Below are positions 8,374-17,269 of a DNA stretch of 39,816 nucleotides, piece by piece (the stretch's first letter is position 1; each line of letters starts with the position of its first letter). Made by a program: the position numbers and the translations under genes. Under the pieces are notes generated by a model, which saw only the letters and a program-made list of their open reading frames with translations, was not told where the DNA came from and ran no database searches. Source of the DNA: Pelagibius sp050043265 (lineage in GTDB: Bacteria; Pseudomonadota; Alphaproteobacteria; Kiloniellales; Kiloniellaceae); the NCBI GenBank assembly GCA_050043265.1, contig JBHJIR010000135.1, positions 1-39,816 of the forward strand. Direction: 5' to 3'.

Positions 8374-8454
8374 GGCTGAATCGGGCTTCAGAGCGGCCCA
8401 GCGGCCCCGGGAAATCCTGGCCTGGGCCCGGCCCCGGGCGCTAGGCTGCCGGCC

Positions 8455-8979
8455 ATGACAAAGACCGATATCGATCTGCAGGTTTTCCTGGAAGACGGCC
8501 TGGCTCACGCCCAGTGGGGTGGGCAGGCCCGGCGTTGCGCCATCGGCCGCGGCGGGCTGGGCCGCAAGGAACGCGAGGGCGACGGCATAACGCCGATCGG
8601 GCGCTGGCCGATGCGCCGGGTCCTCTACCGCGCCGACCGTCTGGAAAAGCCGGTGACCGCGCTGCCCTGCCAGGCCATCGGCCCCGACGACGGCTGGTGC
8701 GACGACCCTGCCGACCCCGCCTATAACCGGCCGGTGACGCTGCCCTACCCGGCCGGGCACGAGCGCCTGACCCGTGACGACCACCTGTATGACGTCGTCG
8801 TCGTGCTGGCCCATAACGATGACCCGGTGGTGCCCGGCGCCGGCAGTGCCATCTTCCTGCATGTGGCGCGCAACGACTACGGCCCGACGGAAGGCTGCGT
8901 CGCCCTGGCGTTGCCGGATCTGCTGGACGTGCTGAAAGCGGCCGGCACGGGCAGCGCGGTAGCCGTCAAGGCGCCCTAG
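8455..8979 (+). CDS. L,D-transpeptidase family (YkuD fold) protein
   Basis: A 174-aa YkuD-domain protein. The catalytic signature is visible: His120, His136 (SAIFLHVAR) and nucleophile Cys148 in PTEGCVAL. Members normally form 3-3 peptidoglycan cross-links or attach proteins to peptidoglycan in the periplasm. This one has no signal peptide or membrane helix from ATG 8455 (MTKTDIDLQVFLEDG), as is common for the short alphaproteobacterial members. Either it is exported by another route or it acts on another substrate; I cannot decide. It is 81 bp after the hypothetical gene and may share its transcript. Confidence 0.87.
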   Translation: MTKTDIDLQVFLEDGLAHAQWGGQARRCAIGRGGLGRKEREGDGITPIGRWPMRRVLYRADRLEKPVTALPCQAIGPDDGWCDDPADPAYNRPVTLPYPAGHERLTRDDHLYDVVVVLAHNDDPVVPGAGSAIFLHVARNDYGPTEGCVALALPDLLDVLKAAGTGSAVAVKAP

Positions 8980-9096
8980 TCGTCTGTTCCGAGAATATTT
9001 GACACCGGACGTGGCGCCGATCGGGCCTCTGCCTACGTATGTTGTATGGCAGGGAACATTGGACGGCGGGGGCCGGACCTTCAGGAGGCTTATGCC

Positions 9097-9735
9097 ATGA
9101 CGGCATCGACGAAAACGACACGACACACCGCCCGGCGGCGCAAGGCGCTGGCCCAGGCCGCCGCCGCCATGCTGCTGGTTGCCGCAACGGCGGCCTGCGC
9201 GGCCAGCAGCTCGGGCGTTGTCTACAGCAGCGATTTCACGGCCGGCTACGACCCGCGCAGCCTCAGCGCGGCGATGTCGCGCGCACCCCTGCTGGTGGAA
9301 ACCTATGGCAGTCCGGCGCCAGGTCAGGCCTCCGAAGACGTCGCCCGCGCCTCGGCCCTGGCGCTGCGCGAACACGGGCCGTCCTGGCTGCCGCGCAACT
9401 ATACGGACAGCGCCACCGACGCCGGCAACGGGCCATATCACCTGCGCATCGCCTACGGCCTGCCCAAGGCCTTCGACCGCCAGCTGCTGTGCAGCGCCGG
9501 GATCAGCGTGCAGACCGCCGAGGCCGCCCGCCGCCAGGGCGAGACAGGGTCAACCCGCAGCGTTGCCAGCCTGTGCCGCGGCGAGACGGTGTTGGGTGTG
9601 GCCGAAGGGGCGCCCGCCGCGACCGATATCGCCAGCGAGGGCTTTGCCGCGTTCGTCGGCCGACTGGGCCGCGAAACGATGCCGCGGCGCAACCCGGTGC
9701 TGGACGACGACTGTATGTTCCGGTGCTGCGACTGA
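9097..9735 (+). CDS. secreted hypothetical protein or lipoprotein
   Basis: Unrecognised 212-aa protein. The N-terminus is a clear export signal: Arg/Lys-rich (TTRHTARRRK), then a hydrophobic AAAAMLLVAATAA core and Cys34. The sequence before the Cys (ATAAC) is a weak lipobox, so it may be a lipoprotein or be cut by signal peptidase I nearby. The mature part is soluble, with Cys residues in LLCSAGI and SLCRGE and two or three more at the extreme C-terminus (DDDCMFRCCD), which suggests disulfides or metal binding. ATG 9097 is chosen because AGGAGG (9083-9088) is ideally placed; a start at 9046 would precede the signal peptide with extra residues. Converges with yggS, leaving 1 bp between stops. 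Confidence 0.75.
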   Translation: MTASTKTTRHTARRRKALAQAAAAMLLVAATAACAASSSGVVYSSDFTAGYDPRSLSAAMSRAPLLVETYGSPAPGQASEDVARASALALREHGPSWLPRNYTDSATDAGNGPYHLRIAYGLPKAFDRQLLCSAGISVQTAEAARRQGETGSTRSVASLCRGETVLGVAEGAPAATDIASEGFAAFVGRLGRETMPRRNPVLDDDCMFRCCD

Positions 9736-9736
9736 C

Positions 9737-10468
9737 CTAGGCCGGGCCGTCCGGCTGGAGGGCCGGCGGGAGGGTTGCAGTCTGGCGGGCGCCGAAGATG
9801 CCGGTGCCGACGCGCACGAGGGTGGCGCCGAAGCGCACCGCGGTCTCGTAGTCGCCGCTCATGCCCATGGAGAGTCCTAAAGACGCACCGGGCAGATCGT
9901 TGCGCCGGGCGATTTCGCGCAGGAAGGCGAAATGCAGCGACGGCTCCTCGTCGACCGGCGGGATGCACATCAGGCCGGCGACCCGCAGGCCCAGGTCGCG
10001 ACAGTCGGCGATGAAGGCGTCGGCTTCCGTCGGGGCGATACCGGCCTTTTGCGGTTCCTCGCCCGTGTTGATCTGGATGTAGCAGTCGGGTGTCACGCCC
10101 AGCTTGGCCGCTTCCTTGGCGATCGCGTTGGCCAGCTTGGGCCGGTCGACCGTCTCGATGACATCGAACAGAGCCAGCGCGTCCTTCACCTTATTGGTCT
10201 GCAGCGGGCCGATCAGGTGCAGGCGCAGGTCCGGGTGGGCCGCCTTCAGCGCCGGGAACTTGCCCTGTGCCTCCTGCACCCGGTTCTCACCGAACACCCG
10301 CTGCCCGGCAGCCAGCGCCGCCTCGACCGCCGCCGCTGGATGGGTCTTGCTGACGGCGACCAGGGAGACGGCGCCGGGATCGCGCTCGGCGTCCTGCGCC
10401 GCGGCGGCGATCTTCGCGCGCACTTCCGCGAGATTGGCGGCGATATGGCTATAAGCGGTGTCGGACAT
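9737..10468 (-). CDS. yggS: YggS/PROSC family PLP-homeostasis protein
   Basis: Single-domain fold-type III pyridoxal-5'-phosphate binding protein of 243 aa, the usual length. The PLP lysine is Lys41 in LVAVSKTHP. Family blocks FGENRVQEAQGK, LHLIGPLQTNK, INTGEEPQKAG and SMGMSGDYETAVRFGATLVRVGTGIFG are all present. The family has no catalytic activity established across members; it buffers PLP and influences amino-acid and keto-acid balance. In alphaproteobacteria it commonly sits near leuS; here two sulfotransferase genes and a porin gene lie between. ATG start at 10468, 26 nt downstream of the sulfotransferase stop, same strand. Confidence 0.95.
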   Translation of the reverse strand: MSDTAYSHIAANLAEVRAKIAAAAQDAERDPGAVSLVAVSKTHPAAAVEAALAAGQRVFGENRVQEAQGKFPALKAAHPDLRLHLIGPLQTNKVKDALALFDVIETVDRPKLANAIAKEAAKLGVTPDCYIQINTGEEPQKAGIAPTEADAFIADCRDLGLRVAGLMCIPPVDEEPSLHFAFLREIARRNDLPGASLGLSMGMSGDYETAVRFGATLVRVGTGIFGARQTATLPPALQPDGPA

Positions 10469-10494
10469 GGCTCCCCGGTCCCTGTTTCAGCGGC

Positions 10495-11322
10495 TCAAAG
10501 ATAGCCGAAACGCTTCATCTGAACGGCATGATCGCGTTCGATGCGGGCGGCCTGTTCCGGCGTCAGCTTCTCCCGCCAGCCGCCGGAGCGCCCGGAGCGG
10601 AAGAACTTCTCACTGTGGATCGAGCGTTCGATGAAGCCCTGCTCCGCTTCCATCGTCTGCAGTTGCTTGAAGGACGAGAACTCGACCGCCTTCTTGATCC
10701 GTGCCTTGTCGGTGGTGATGCCGAAGTGGCGGGCGACGCGGCCGAACTGATCCATCGGATCGGCCAGCAGGTCCTCGTAACGCACCGTGAAGATGCCCGG
10801 ATGGTTCCACTTGGTCCAGGATTCGACGTGGTTCGACCAACTGCTTTGCAGTTCGTGGACGATGGTGCCGGGCATCGCCACGCAGGTCGCCAGCGGATCG
10901 GCCATCCAGTCGATCATCTCGTCCAGAGTTTTGCCGAAGTGATCGGTGGCCGAGACCGCCACGTCACGCGGATCGCGGATGATGTAGATCGCGCCATAGG
11001 TCGCCGCCATGGAGATGATCGGGTGGCCGACGTCCTCGCCCAGATAGCTGTGGGTCTTCATCGGCACGATGTTCTTGTTCAGGCCGACCAGCCGTTCCTG
11101 CGCCTTGGTGCGCAGGGCGGCGACCTCCGGTGCCGGCAGTTCGCCGACCGGCTTGTCACTAAGCGGCTGAAACCACATCTCCGCCGGTTCGCTGGGGCAG
11201 ACCTCGCCAATGCGTTTCAAAGGCAGCGGCTCCGCGGGATCGAGGATCAGATTGGCCAGAAAGGCACGAGTCCAGGTGTTGCCGGACTTGGGATAGGACG
11301 CCAACCAAAGGATGCCGGGCAT
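10495..11322 (-). CDS. sulfotransferase, copy 1
   Basis: PAPS-dependent sulfotransferase of the Sulfotransfer_1 family, 275 aa. The 5'-phosphosulfate loop YPKSGNTW is at residues 10-17, the catalytic His is probably His91 (MKTHSYLG), the 3'-phosphate motif RDPRDVAVS is at 116-124, and the C-terminal loop RSGRSGGWREKLTP matches the GxxGxxK region. No signal peptide, so it acts in the cytoplasm on a small molecule, glycan or lipid precursor. ATG 11322 starts directly at the conserved core. The paralogue upstream ends 3 bp before this start, so they form a two-gene operon. No PAPS synthesis genes are in the window. Acceptor unknown. Confidence 0.92.
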   Translation of the reverse strand: MPGILWLASYPKSGNTWTRAFLANLILDPAEPLPLKRIGEVCPSEPAEMWFQPLSDKPVGELPAPEVAALRTKAQERLVGLNKNIVPMKTHSYLGEDVGHPIISMAATYGAIYIIRDPRDVAVSATDHFGKTLDEMIDWMADPLATCVAMPGTIVHELQSSWSNHVESWTKWNHPGIFTVRYEDLLADPMDQFGRVARHFGITTDKARIKKAVEFSSFKQLQTMEAEQGFIERSIHSEKFFRSGRSGGWREKLTPEQAARIERDHAVQMKRFGYL

Positions 11323-11325
11323 CGG

Positions 11326-12219
11326 TCAGGGGGCCTTTGCCGTGGCGGAAGCGCCGGCAACCGGGCCGGCAACCGGAACGTCACCTAGGGGCGGCAGATA
11401 GCCGAAGCGGCGCATCTGGGCTGCGTGACCCTGCTCGATGGCGGCGGCCTGGGCGGGCGTCAGTTTGTCGCGCCCGCCGCCTGAGCGGCCGGAGCGGAAG
11501 CAACGCTGGCTGTTCACCGATTTCTCGACGAAACCGGTCTGCGCCTCCTGCGCCTGCAGGGTTTTGAACGACGAGAATTCGACGGCGCGACGGATGCGCG
11601 CCTCGTCCTGGGTGATGCCCAGCTTGCGGGCGACGCCGCCAAGCTGGCCGAGCGAGTCCGCCAGCATATCCTCGTAGCGCAGCACCAGCAGCGGAGTGTG
11701 CTTCCACAGGGCCCATGACTTTACATGGTCCGACCAGCTGCCCATCAGTTCGTGCACCGTGACCCCCGGGGTCCCGCGGCCACGCGCCTTCCTGTCGGCC
11801 ATCATCTCGATCGCCTGATCGATGCTCAGGCCGTAGTGGTCGGCCGCCGAGATCACCACGTCGCGCGGGTCGCGGACGATATAGATGGCGCCGATGCTGG
11901 CTTTCGGGGAAATCGTCGGATAGCCGAAGTCCTTGCCGAACAGGCTGTGGGTCTTCATCGGGATGACGTTCTTGTTGAGGCTGGCCGCCCGCTCCTGCGC
12001 CTTGCAGCGCAGGGCCGCGATCTTCTTGTCGCTCAACGTGCTGACGGCTTTGTCGACCAGCGGCTTGAACCAGATCTCGTTAGGCTCGCTGGAGCACACC
12101 TCGTTGATGCGTTTAAGGGCCAGGGGCTCGGGCTCATCGAGGATCAGGTTGGCCAGGAAAACACGCATCCAGGTGTTGCCGGATTTCGGATAGGACGCGA
12201 GCCAGAGGATACCGGGCAT
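11326..12219 (-). CDS. sulfotransferase, copy 2
   Basis: Paralogue of the downstream gene, aligning end to end without large gaps and with well over half of residues the same by eye. The first 17 residues are identical (MPGILWLASYPKSGNTW). It keeps the PAPS motifs YPKSGNTW and RDPRDVVIS, the KTH motif and RSGRSGGGRDKLTP. It carries a C-terminal extension of about 20 residues rich in Pro, Ala and Gly. I chose ATG 12219 because the paralogue starts at the same residue. The frame is open to a TTG at 12378, which would add 53 residues including a hydrophobic stretch; I consider that unlikely but not excluded. First gene of the pair; divergent from the porin gene. Confidence 0.9.
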   Translation of the reverse strand: MPGILWLASYPKSGNTWMRVFLANLILDEPEPLALKRINEVCSSEPNEIWFKPLVDKAVSTLSDKKIAALRCKAQERAASLNKNVIPMKTHSLFGKDFGYPTISPKASIGAIYIVRDPRDVVISAADHYGLSIDQAIEMMADRKARGRGTPGVTVHELMGSWSDHVKSWALWKHTPLLVLRYEDMLADSLGQLGGVARKLGITQDEARIRRAVEFSSFKTLQAQEAQTGFVEKSVNSQRCFRSGRSGGGRDKLTPAQAAAIEQGHAAQMRRFGYLPPLGDVPVAGPVAGASATAKAP

Positions 12220-12628
12220 GGGCGATAGGACCTTGGAATCGGAAAGATGCAGCAGAGATGGCCGCGCCGGCCGCGGCACGCCAGTCGAATTTCCACCCAG
12301 CAGGCACCTGTAGGCAAATGTGCCCAACGATGCAAGGACGGTGGCAGAGTAGGTTAACAGAGTCTTTAGGAGGACCAATCAACACGAAAGTGATTCTATG
12401 AACTGCTCTTTATGAGTGTGTTCTGTGCCTCCAGCGGGACAGCAGCGAGCGCGGGGAAGTTGTTGGCTTCAGGGCCAAAACATCCCCTGTTGCCGTAAAA
12501 CCACAGTGTGTCGGAAAAACAACTTAACAGGCCTGCCAACCCTTGCGATCCGCACCGGAGGCTAGTACCAACAAGACATCCCGTGGCTTGGGGTACCCAC
12601 AATAGACACCGTATTTGGAGCTTTTCGG
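12220..12628. other. 409-bp intergenic region between sulfotransferase and porin genes
   Basis: This divergent gap is less GC-rich than its surroundings (for example 12346-12420 and 12465-12535). It should carry the promoters of the porin (plus) and sulfotransferase (minus) genes, but I could not place a -35/-10 pair with good spacing for either. GGAG at 12617-12620 is the porin ribosome-binding site. Short open frames here on the minus strand have no recognisable content. Confidence 0.6.
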
Positions 12629-13696
12629 ATGAAAAACGTATTGATGGCTAGCAGCGCCATTGTCGGGGCCGCGGTCCTGGTGGCCAGCCCTGCTGCCGCT
12701 CAGGAGCTGAAGCTCTCGGCTTTCCAGCAGTTCATGGCGTCGGGCGGCGACTCCGACCGTGACACCTCGGATCGTGGTTTTGCTTTCGCGACCAACACCG
12801 AAGTGCACGTCAACGGCTCGATCATGGCCGACAACGGCATCACCTTCGGCTTCCGCGTGGAGTTCGAGGCTGACGCTGGTGCGAGCAACAACGTCGATGA
12901 GAACAGCATCTGGGCGTCGGGCAGCTTCGGTAAGATCGAGTTCGGCAACAACGATGGCGTCGAAGACACCTTCATGGTCAACGGTTCGAACTCCGGCGTT
13001 GATTACGGCGGCGTCGGCAACCCGACCTCGAACTTCCTGAGCACGGCGTACATCAGCGGCACTCGCACGTCGGTCGACCTGCGTGACACTGCTGATGCCA
13101 CGAAGATCACCTACACCACGCCGAACTTCAGCGGCTTCAGCGCCGGCATCAGCTATACGCCGAACACCGGTCATGACGGCGTCGGCAATTCGTTCAACAA
13201 TGCCAGCCTGCAGGACGACTACCACGATCACATCGGCCTGGGCCTCGGCTATGAGGCTGATTTCAACGGTGTCGGCCTCGAGCTCGGCATGGTCGGTAGC
13301 TGGGCGAAGGCTGACGAAGAGCCGGAAGACGATGCCTTCGGCATCGGCGGCGGCATGGCGATCAGCTTCGCTGGCTTCACCTTTGCAGCCGGTGCGATCT
13401 GGGAAGACCTGGACGACGGCGGCCCGAGCATCGCTACCGGTGAGACCTGGGCGGTTGATGCCGGTATCGGTTACGCGACCGGCCCCTGGGCTTTCTCGGT
13501 CAACGGCATCTACTCCAAGGTGGAAGATACCGATATCGACCTGCTCGGCGGTTCGGCCAACGTTGGCTACAACCTGGCCCCGGGCGTGACCGTCTTCCTG
13601 ACCGGCTTCGTCGGTACGCAGGACGAGCCCAATGGCAGCACCGCGGGCGACAACGACATCGTTGCGGTCACCAGCGGCCTGAAGGTTTCCTTCTAA
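12629..13696 (+). CDS. general porin (Rhodospirillum/Rhodobacter type)
   Basis: Outer-membrane 16-strand beta-barrel porin of 355 aa. A signal peptide (residues 1-24) ends in ASPAAA before QELKLSAFQ. The mature protein shows alternating hydrophobic strands, Gly- and Asp-rich turns and a segment GSFGKIEFGNNDGVEDTF typical of the region leading into the constriction loop of Gram-negative porins. It ends in a C-terminal Phe (LKVSF), the BAM recognition signal. Loops are strongly acidic (for example DDYHDH and DEEPEDD), suggesting cation preference. ATG 12629 follows GGAG at 12617-12620. Codon choice is tighter than in the neighbours, consistent with high expression. Monocistronic: a terminator follows. 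Confidence 0.93.
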   Translation: MKNVLMASSAIVGAAVLVASPAAAQELKLSAFQQFMASGGDSDRDTSDRGFAFATNTEVHVNGSIMADNGITFGFRVEFEADAGASNNVDENSIWASGSFGKIEFGNNDGVEDTFMVNGSNSGVDYGGVGNPTSNFLSTAYISGTRTSVDLRDTADATKITYTTPNFSGFSAGISYTPNTGHDGVGNSFNNASLQDDYHDHIGLGLGYEADFNGVGLELGMVGSWAKADEEPEDDAFGIGGGMAISFAGFTFAAGAIWEDLDDGGPSIATGETWAVDAGIGYATGPWAFSVNGIYSKVEDTDIDLLGGSANVGYNLAPGVTVFLTGFVGTQDEPNGSTAGDNDIVAVTSGLKVSF

Positions 13697-13710
13697 GCCA
13701 AGACCGTACG

Positions 13711-13766
13711 ACGACTTCAGTCGTTTAGAGGGGCGGGACCATAAGGGGACGCCCCATTTATTTTTG
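13711..13766 (+). terminator. porin terminator with preceding small hairpin
   Basis: A small hairpin ACGAC-TTCA-GTCGT (13711-13724) is followed by a stem GGGGCG (13730-13735) pairing with CGCCCC (13750-13755). A T-rich run ATTTATTTTTG (13756-13766) comes next. The second stem plus T-run is a good Rho-independent terminator for the porin mRNA. Confidence 0.75.
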
Positions 13767-13779
13767 TAAAGGCAGTTTA

Positions 13780-13802
13780 CCCCCACCCCCCCCCGACCCC
13801 CC
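13780..13802. repeat. cytosine tract C5-A-C9-GA-C6
   Basis: Three C runs of 5, 9 and 6 separated by single or double bases lie between the porin terminator and the DUF3576 gene. The minus strand is correspondingly G-rich and could form a G-quadruplex. Such tracts are prone to length change. It is non-coding here. Confidence 0.7.
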
Positions 13803-13981
13803 AGGGCAGGAGCGGCGGATCGGTTCACGGAATACGGCACAAGATGCCCTTTGGCGCAGCCAAATTTCTTTTTGCCCGCCTCCGGGCCCTATGATATCTA
13901 CACGGGCGATGAATTCTCGGCAGACGCCGCCCACGGCGGGCGACGCGGATACCGTTGACAGCACCCAGGGACGCGGAAGCG

Positions 13982-14533
13982 ATGACACAAACGGTTTTTG
14001 GCAATAAGACAGCCGGCTGGCGCTGGCTGACGCTGGCTTTGGCGCTAACCGTTGCCGGTTGCGGCCTTGGCGGCGAAGCCAAGTACCGGGACGAAACGGA
14101 AGAAAAGTACGAGGAGACGGGTGGCTCGATCCTGGGCAGCGACCGCATCGGCGTCGGCGGCGAGGAACAGCCGGACCGTCCGGGCGGCAGCGGTGGCGGC
14201 GATGCCGGCATCGGCGTCAATTCCTTCCTGTGGCGCGCCGCGCTCGACACCGTGTCCTTCATGCCCCTGGCCTCGGCCGATCCCTTCGGCGGCGTGATCA
14301 TCACCGACTGGTATTCGCCGCCCCAGGCGACCAACGAGCGCTTCAAGCTGAACGTCTATATCCTGGGCCGCGACCTGCGCGCCGATGGCGTGCGCGCCTC
14401 GGTGTTCCGCCAGTTGCTCGATCCGCGCACCGGAAACTGGGTCGACGCGGTTGTCGATCCGAAGACCCAGACCGACGTCGAGAACGCCATCCTGACCAAG
14501 GCCCGGCAGCTGCGCATCGCGTCTATTCAGTAG
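13982..14533 (+). CDS. DUF3576 domain lipoprotein
   Basis: 183-aa protein with a signal peptide and canonical lipobox LTVAGC (Cys27), so it is probably lipid-anchored in the cell envelope. After an acidic, glycine-rich linker the conserved DUF3576 core runs from about residue 79 (NSFLWRAALDTVSFMPLASA, then DPFGGVIITDWYSPP) through ERFKLNVYILGRDLRADGVRASVFRQ to the end. Molecular function is unknown. It sits directly upstream of leuS, the usual place in alphaproteobacteria, with 168 bp between. ATG 13982 is preferred to a TTG at 13955 because the signal peptide begins right after it. Confidence 0.9.
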   Translation: MTQTVFGNKTAGWRWLTLALALTVAGCGLGGEAKYRDETEEKYEETGGSILGSDRIGVGGEEQPDRPGGSGGGDAGIGVNSFLWRAALDTVSFMPLASADPFGGVIITDWYSPPQATNERFKLNVYILGRDLRADGVRASVFRQLLDPRTGNWVDAVVDPKTQTDVENAILTKARQLRIASIQ

Positions 14534-14701
14534 GACCGGGCCGGTAGGACGGGCGGCGCCAGTGGCGTTCCGGACCGCCGGCCGCCCTACCGCTTCCTTC
14601 CCTCCGCGCGTCAGGGGCATCGGCCATCCCCGCCAGCCCGCCGGTTCCTGCCCCAGTCTGCGTCGCCAAAATATGCGTCCCCGAAGTATGCGATTCCCGA
14701 C

Positions 14702-17269
14702 ATGAGCCGTTACAACGCCAAGGAAACCGAGGAAAAGTGGCAGCAGCGCTGGGCCGAGGCCGGCTGCTTCGCCGTCCAGGAAGATTCCGCGCGCGAGAAG
14801 TACTACGTCCTGGAAATGTTCCCCTACCCCTCGGGGAAGATCCACATGGGGCACGTGCGCAACTATACGATCGGTGACGTGGTCGCCCGCTACAAGCGCG
14901 CCAGGGGCTTCAATGTACTGCACCCGATGGGCTGGGACGCTTTCGGCCTGCCGGCGGAGAACGCCGCGATGGAGCGCGGCGTCCATCCGGCCAGTTGGAC
15001 CTACGATAACATCGCGACCATGCGCAGCCAGTTGAAGCTGATGGGCCTGTCCCTGGACTGGGACCGCGAGATCGCCACCTGCCACCCCGGCTACTATCAG
15101 CACCAGCAGCGCCTGTTCGTCGAAATGATGGGCAAGGACCTGGTCTACCGGAAGGAATCCTCGGTCAACTGGGATCCGGTCGATCACACCGTGCTGGCCA
15201 ACGAGCAGGTCATCGACGGCAAGGGATGGCGCTCCGGCGCGGCGATCGAGCGGCGCAAGCTGTCCCAGTGGTGCTTCAAGATCACCGCCTTTTCCGACGA
15301 CCTGCTGGCCGCCCTCGACGGCCTCGAGCGGTGGCCGGAAAAGGTGCGCCTGATGCAGCGCAACTGGATCGGCCGCTCCGAAGGCGCCACCATCCAGTTC
15401 AAGATGCACGGGCGGGACGACCGCTTGACGGTGTTCACCACCCGTCCGGATACGCTGTTCGGCGCGTCATTCTGCGCCATCGCCGCCAATCATCCATTGG
15501 CCGCCGAAATCGCCGGGAACAACCCGGCCGCCGCCGCCTTCATCGCTGACTGTAACCGCCTGGGCACCAGCGAAGAAGCGATCGAAACCGCGGAGAAGCA
15601 GGGTTTCGATACCGGCCTGACGGCAGAGCACCCCTTCCGCTCCGGCCAGAGGCTGCCGGTCTACATCGCCAACTTCGTGCTGATGGAATACGGCACCGGT
15701 GCCATCTTCGGCTGCCCGGCGCACGACCAGCGCGACCTGGACTTTGCCCGCAAGTACGGTCTGCCGGTCATCCCGGTGGTGCTGCCGGCCGATGCCGATC
15801 CCGCCACCTACACAGTCGGCGACGAGGCTTTCACCGGCGACGGCAAGGCATTCAATTCCGATTTCCTCGACGGGCTGGGCGTGACCGAAGCCAAGCGCGC
15901 GGCCATCGACAGGCTGGCCGCCCAGGGCGACGGTGAAGGCACCGTGCAATACCGCCTGCGCGACTGGGGCATCTCGCGCCAGCGCTATTGGGGCTGTCCG
16001 ATCCCGGTCATCCACTGCGCCGGCTGTGGCCCGCAGGCGGTGCCGGTCGCCGATCTGCCGGTGCGCCTGCCCGAGGACGTGACCTTCGACCGGCCGGGCA
16101 ATCCCCTGGTCCATCATCCGGCGTGGAAGCACACCACCTGTCCCAAGTGCGGCGGCACGGCCGAGCGCGACACCGATACCATGGATACCTTCGTCGATTC
16201 CTCATGGTATTTCGCCCGCTTCTGCAGCCCGCGCGCCGCAGCGCCGATGGATCGCACGGCCGTCGACTACTGGCTGCCGGTCGACCAGTACATCGGCGGC
16301 ATCGAGCATGCCATCCTGCACCTGCTCTACGCCCGCTTCTTCACCCGCGCGCTGAAAGAGATCGGCTACGTCGGGGTGCCCGAGCCCTTTGCCGGGCTGT
16401 TTACCCAGGGCATGGTCTGCCACGAAACCTACCGCGATGCCGACGGCAAGTGGCTGTTCCCGGAACAGGTCGAGAAAGCCGCCGACGGCAGCGCCTTTCA
16501 GGTCGACGGCAAGGCGCCGGTGACCGTCGGCCGCGCCGAGAAGATGAGCAAGTCGAAGCGCAACGTGGTCGATCCGGAAGCCATCATCAGCACCTACGGC
16601 GCAGACACCGCGCGCTGGTTCATGCTGTCGGACTCACCGCCCGAGCGCGACATGGAATGGACCGATGCCGGCGGCGAGGGCGCCTGGCGCTTCAATCAGC
16701 GTCTGTGGCGTCTGGTCGGCGAGAACCTGGAGAGCCTGCCGGCGGCGGAGGCGCCGCTGCCGGAGGGGGAATTGTCCGAAGCTGTCGTCGAACTGCGCCG
16801 CACGGTGCACAAGACCGTTGCCGCCTGCGGCGAGGACCTGGAACAGTTCCGCTTCAATCGCGCCGTGGCACGCATCTACGAACTGGCCAACGCCCTGGGC
16901 GCCTTCAAAGCGGGAGATGCCGGCGGCCGTTGGGCGCTGCGCGAAGGCCTGGAACTGCTGGTGCGCCTGATCGGCCCGATGATGCCCCACCTGGGCGAGG
17001 AACTCTGGCAGCGGCTCGGCCACAGCGGTTATCTGGTCGCCGCGCCCTGGCCGATGCCCGAAGCCTCCCTGGTCAGCGACGAAAAAGCCACGCTGGCTGT
17101 ACAGGTGAACGGCAAGAAACGTGCTACCATCACCCTGCCCGTCGATGCCGGGAACGAAGAAGCCGAGGCCGTGGCCTTGGCCGATCCGGCGGTGCAGCGG
17201 GCAATGGACGGCAAGTCCGCGCGCAAGGTCATCGTGGTCAGGAACCGGATCGTCAATGTTGTGGTCTAG
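14702..17269 (+). CDS. leuS: leucyl-tRNA synthetase
   Basis: Class I aminoacyl-tRNA synthetase, 855 aa, full length; charges tRNA-Leu in the cytoplasm. The HIGH motif is HMGH (residues 48-51, within PYPSGKIHMGH). The CP1 editing domain shows TTRPDTLFGASF and GCPAHDQRDLDFA. A zinc-type CPKC element precedes DTMDTFVDSSWYF. The KMSKS motif is residues 614-618 (EKMSKSKRN). The anticodon-binding and C-terminal domains end VRNRIVNVVV. The stop TAG (17267-17269) falls inside a 15-bp tandem repeat, and the lptE reading frame starts before it. First of a leuS-lptE-holA run. Confidence 0.98.
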   Translation: MSRYNAKETEEKWQQRWAEAGCFAVQEDSAREKYYVLEMFPYPSGKIHMGHVRNYTIGDVVARYKRARGFNVLHPMGWDAFGLPAENAAMERGVHPASWTYDNIATMRSQLKLMGLSLDWDREIATCHPGYYQHQQRLFVEMMGKDLVYRKESSVNWDPVDHTVLANEQVIDGKGWRSGAAIERRKLSQWCFKITAFSDDLLAALDGLERWPEKVRLMQRNWIGRSEGATIQFKMHGRDDRLTVFTTRPDTLFGASFCAIAANHPLAAEIAGNNPAAAAFIADCNRLGTSEEAIETAEKQGFDTGLTAEHPFRSGQRLPVYIANFVLMEYGTGAIFGCPAHDQRDLDFARKYGLPVIPVVLPADADPATYTVGDEAFTGDGKAFNSDFLDGLGVTEAKRAAIDRLAAQGDGEGTVQYRLRDWGISRQRYWGCPIPVIHCAGCGPQAVPVADLPVRLPEDVTFDRPGNPLVHHPAWKHTTCPKCGGTAERDTDTMDTFVDSSWYFARFCSPRAAAPMDRTAVDYWLPVDQYIGGIEHAILHLLYARFFTRALKEIGYVGVPEPFAGLFTQGMVCHETYRDADGKWLFPEQVEKAADGSAFQVDGKAPVTVGRAEKMSKSKRNVVDPEAIISTYGADTARWFMLSDSPPERDMEWTDAGGEGAWRFNQRLWRLVGENLESLPAAEAPLPEGELSEAVVELRRTVHKTVAACGEDLEQFRFNRAVARIYELANALGAFKAGDAGGRWALREGLELLVRLIGPMMPHLGEELWQRLGHSGYLVAAPWPMPEASLVSDEKATLAVQVNGKKRATITLPVDAGNEEAEAVALADPAVQRAMDGKSARKVIVVRNRIVNVVV

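Noticed and set aside
8999..9004. TTGACA as a -35 box for the secreted hypothetical gene
   Set aside because: No acceptable -10 hexamer occurs 15-19 bp downstream.
12220..12378. N-terminal extension of sulfotransferase copy 2 from TTG 12378
   Set aside because: The paralogue starts at the equivalent of 12219 and the extension starts with a rare codon; left as a minor possibility.
12524..13840. Long minus-strand open frame (438 codons) opposite the porin gene
   Set aside because: Exact shadow of a highly biased porin gene; its translation has no family features and the plus-strand protein is unmistakable.
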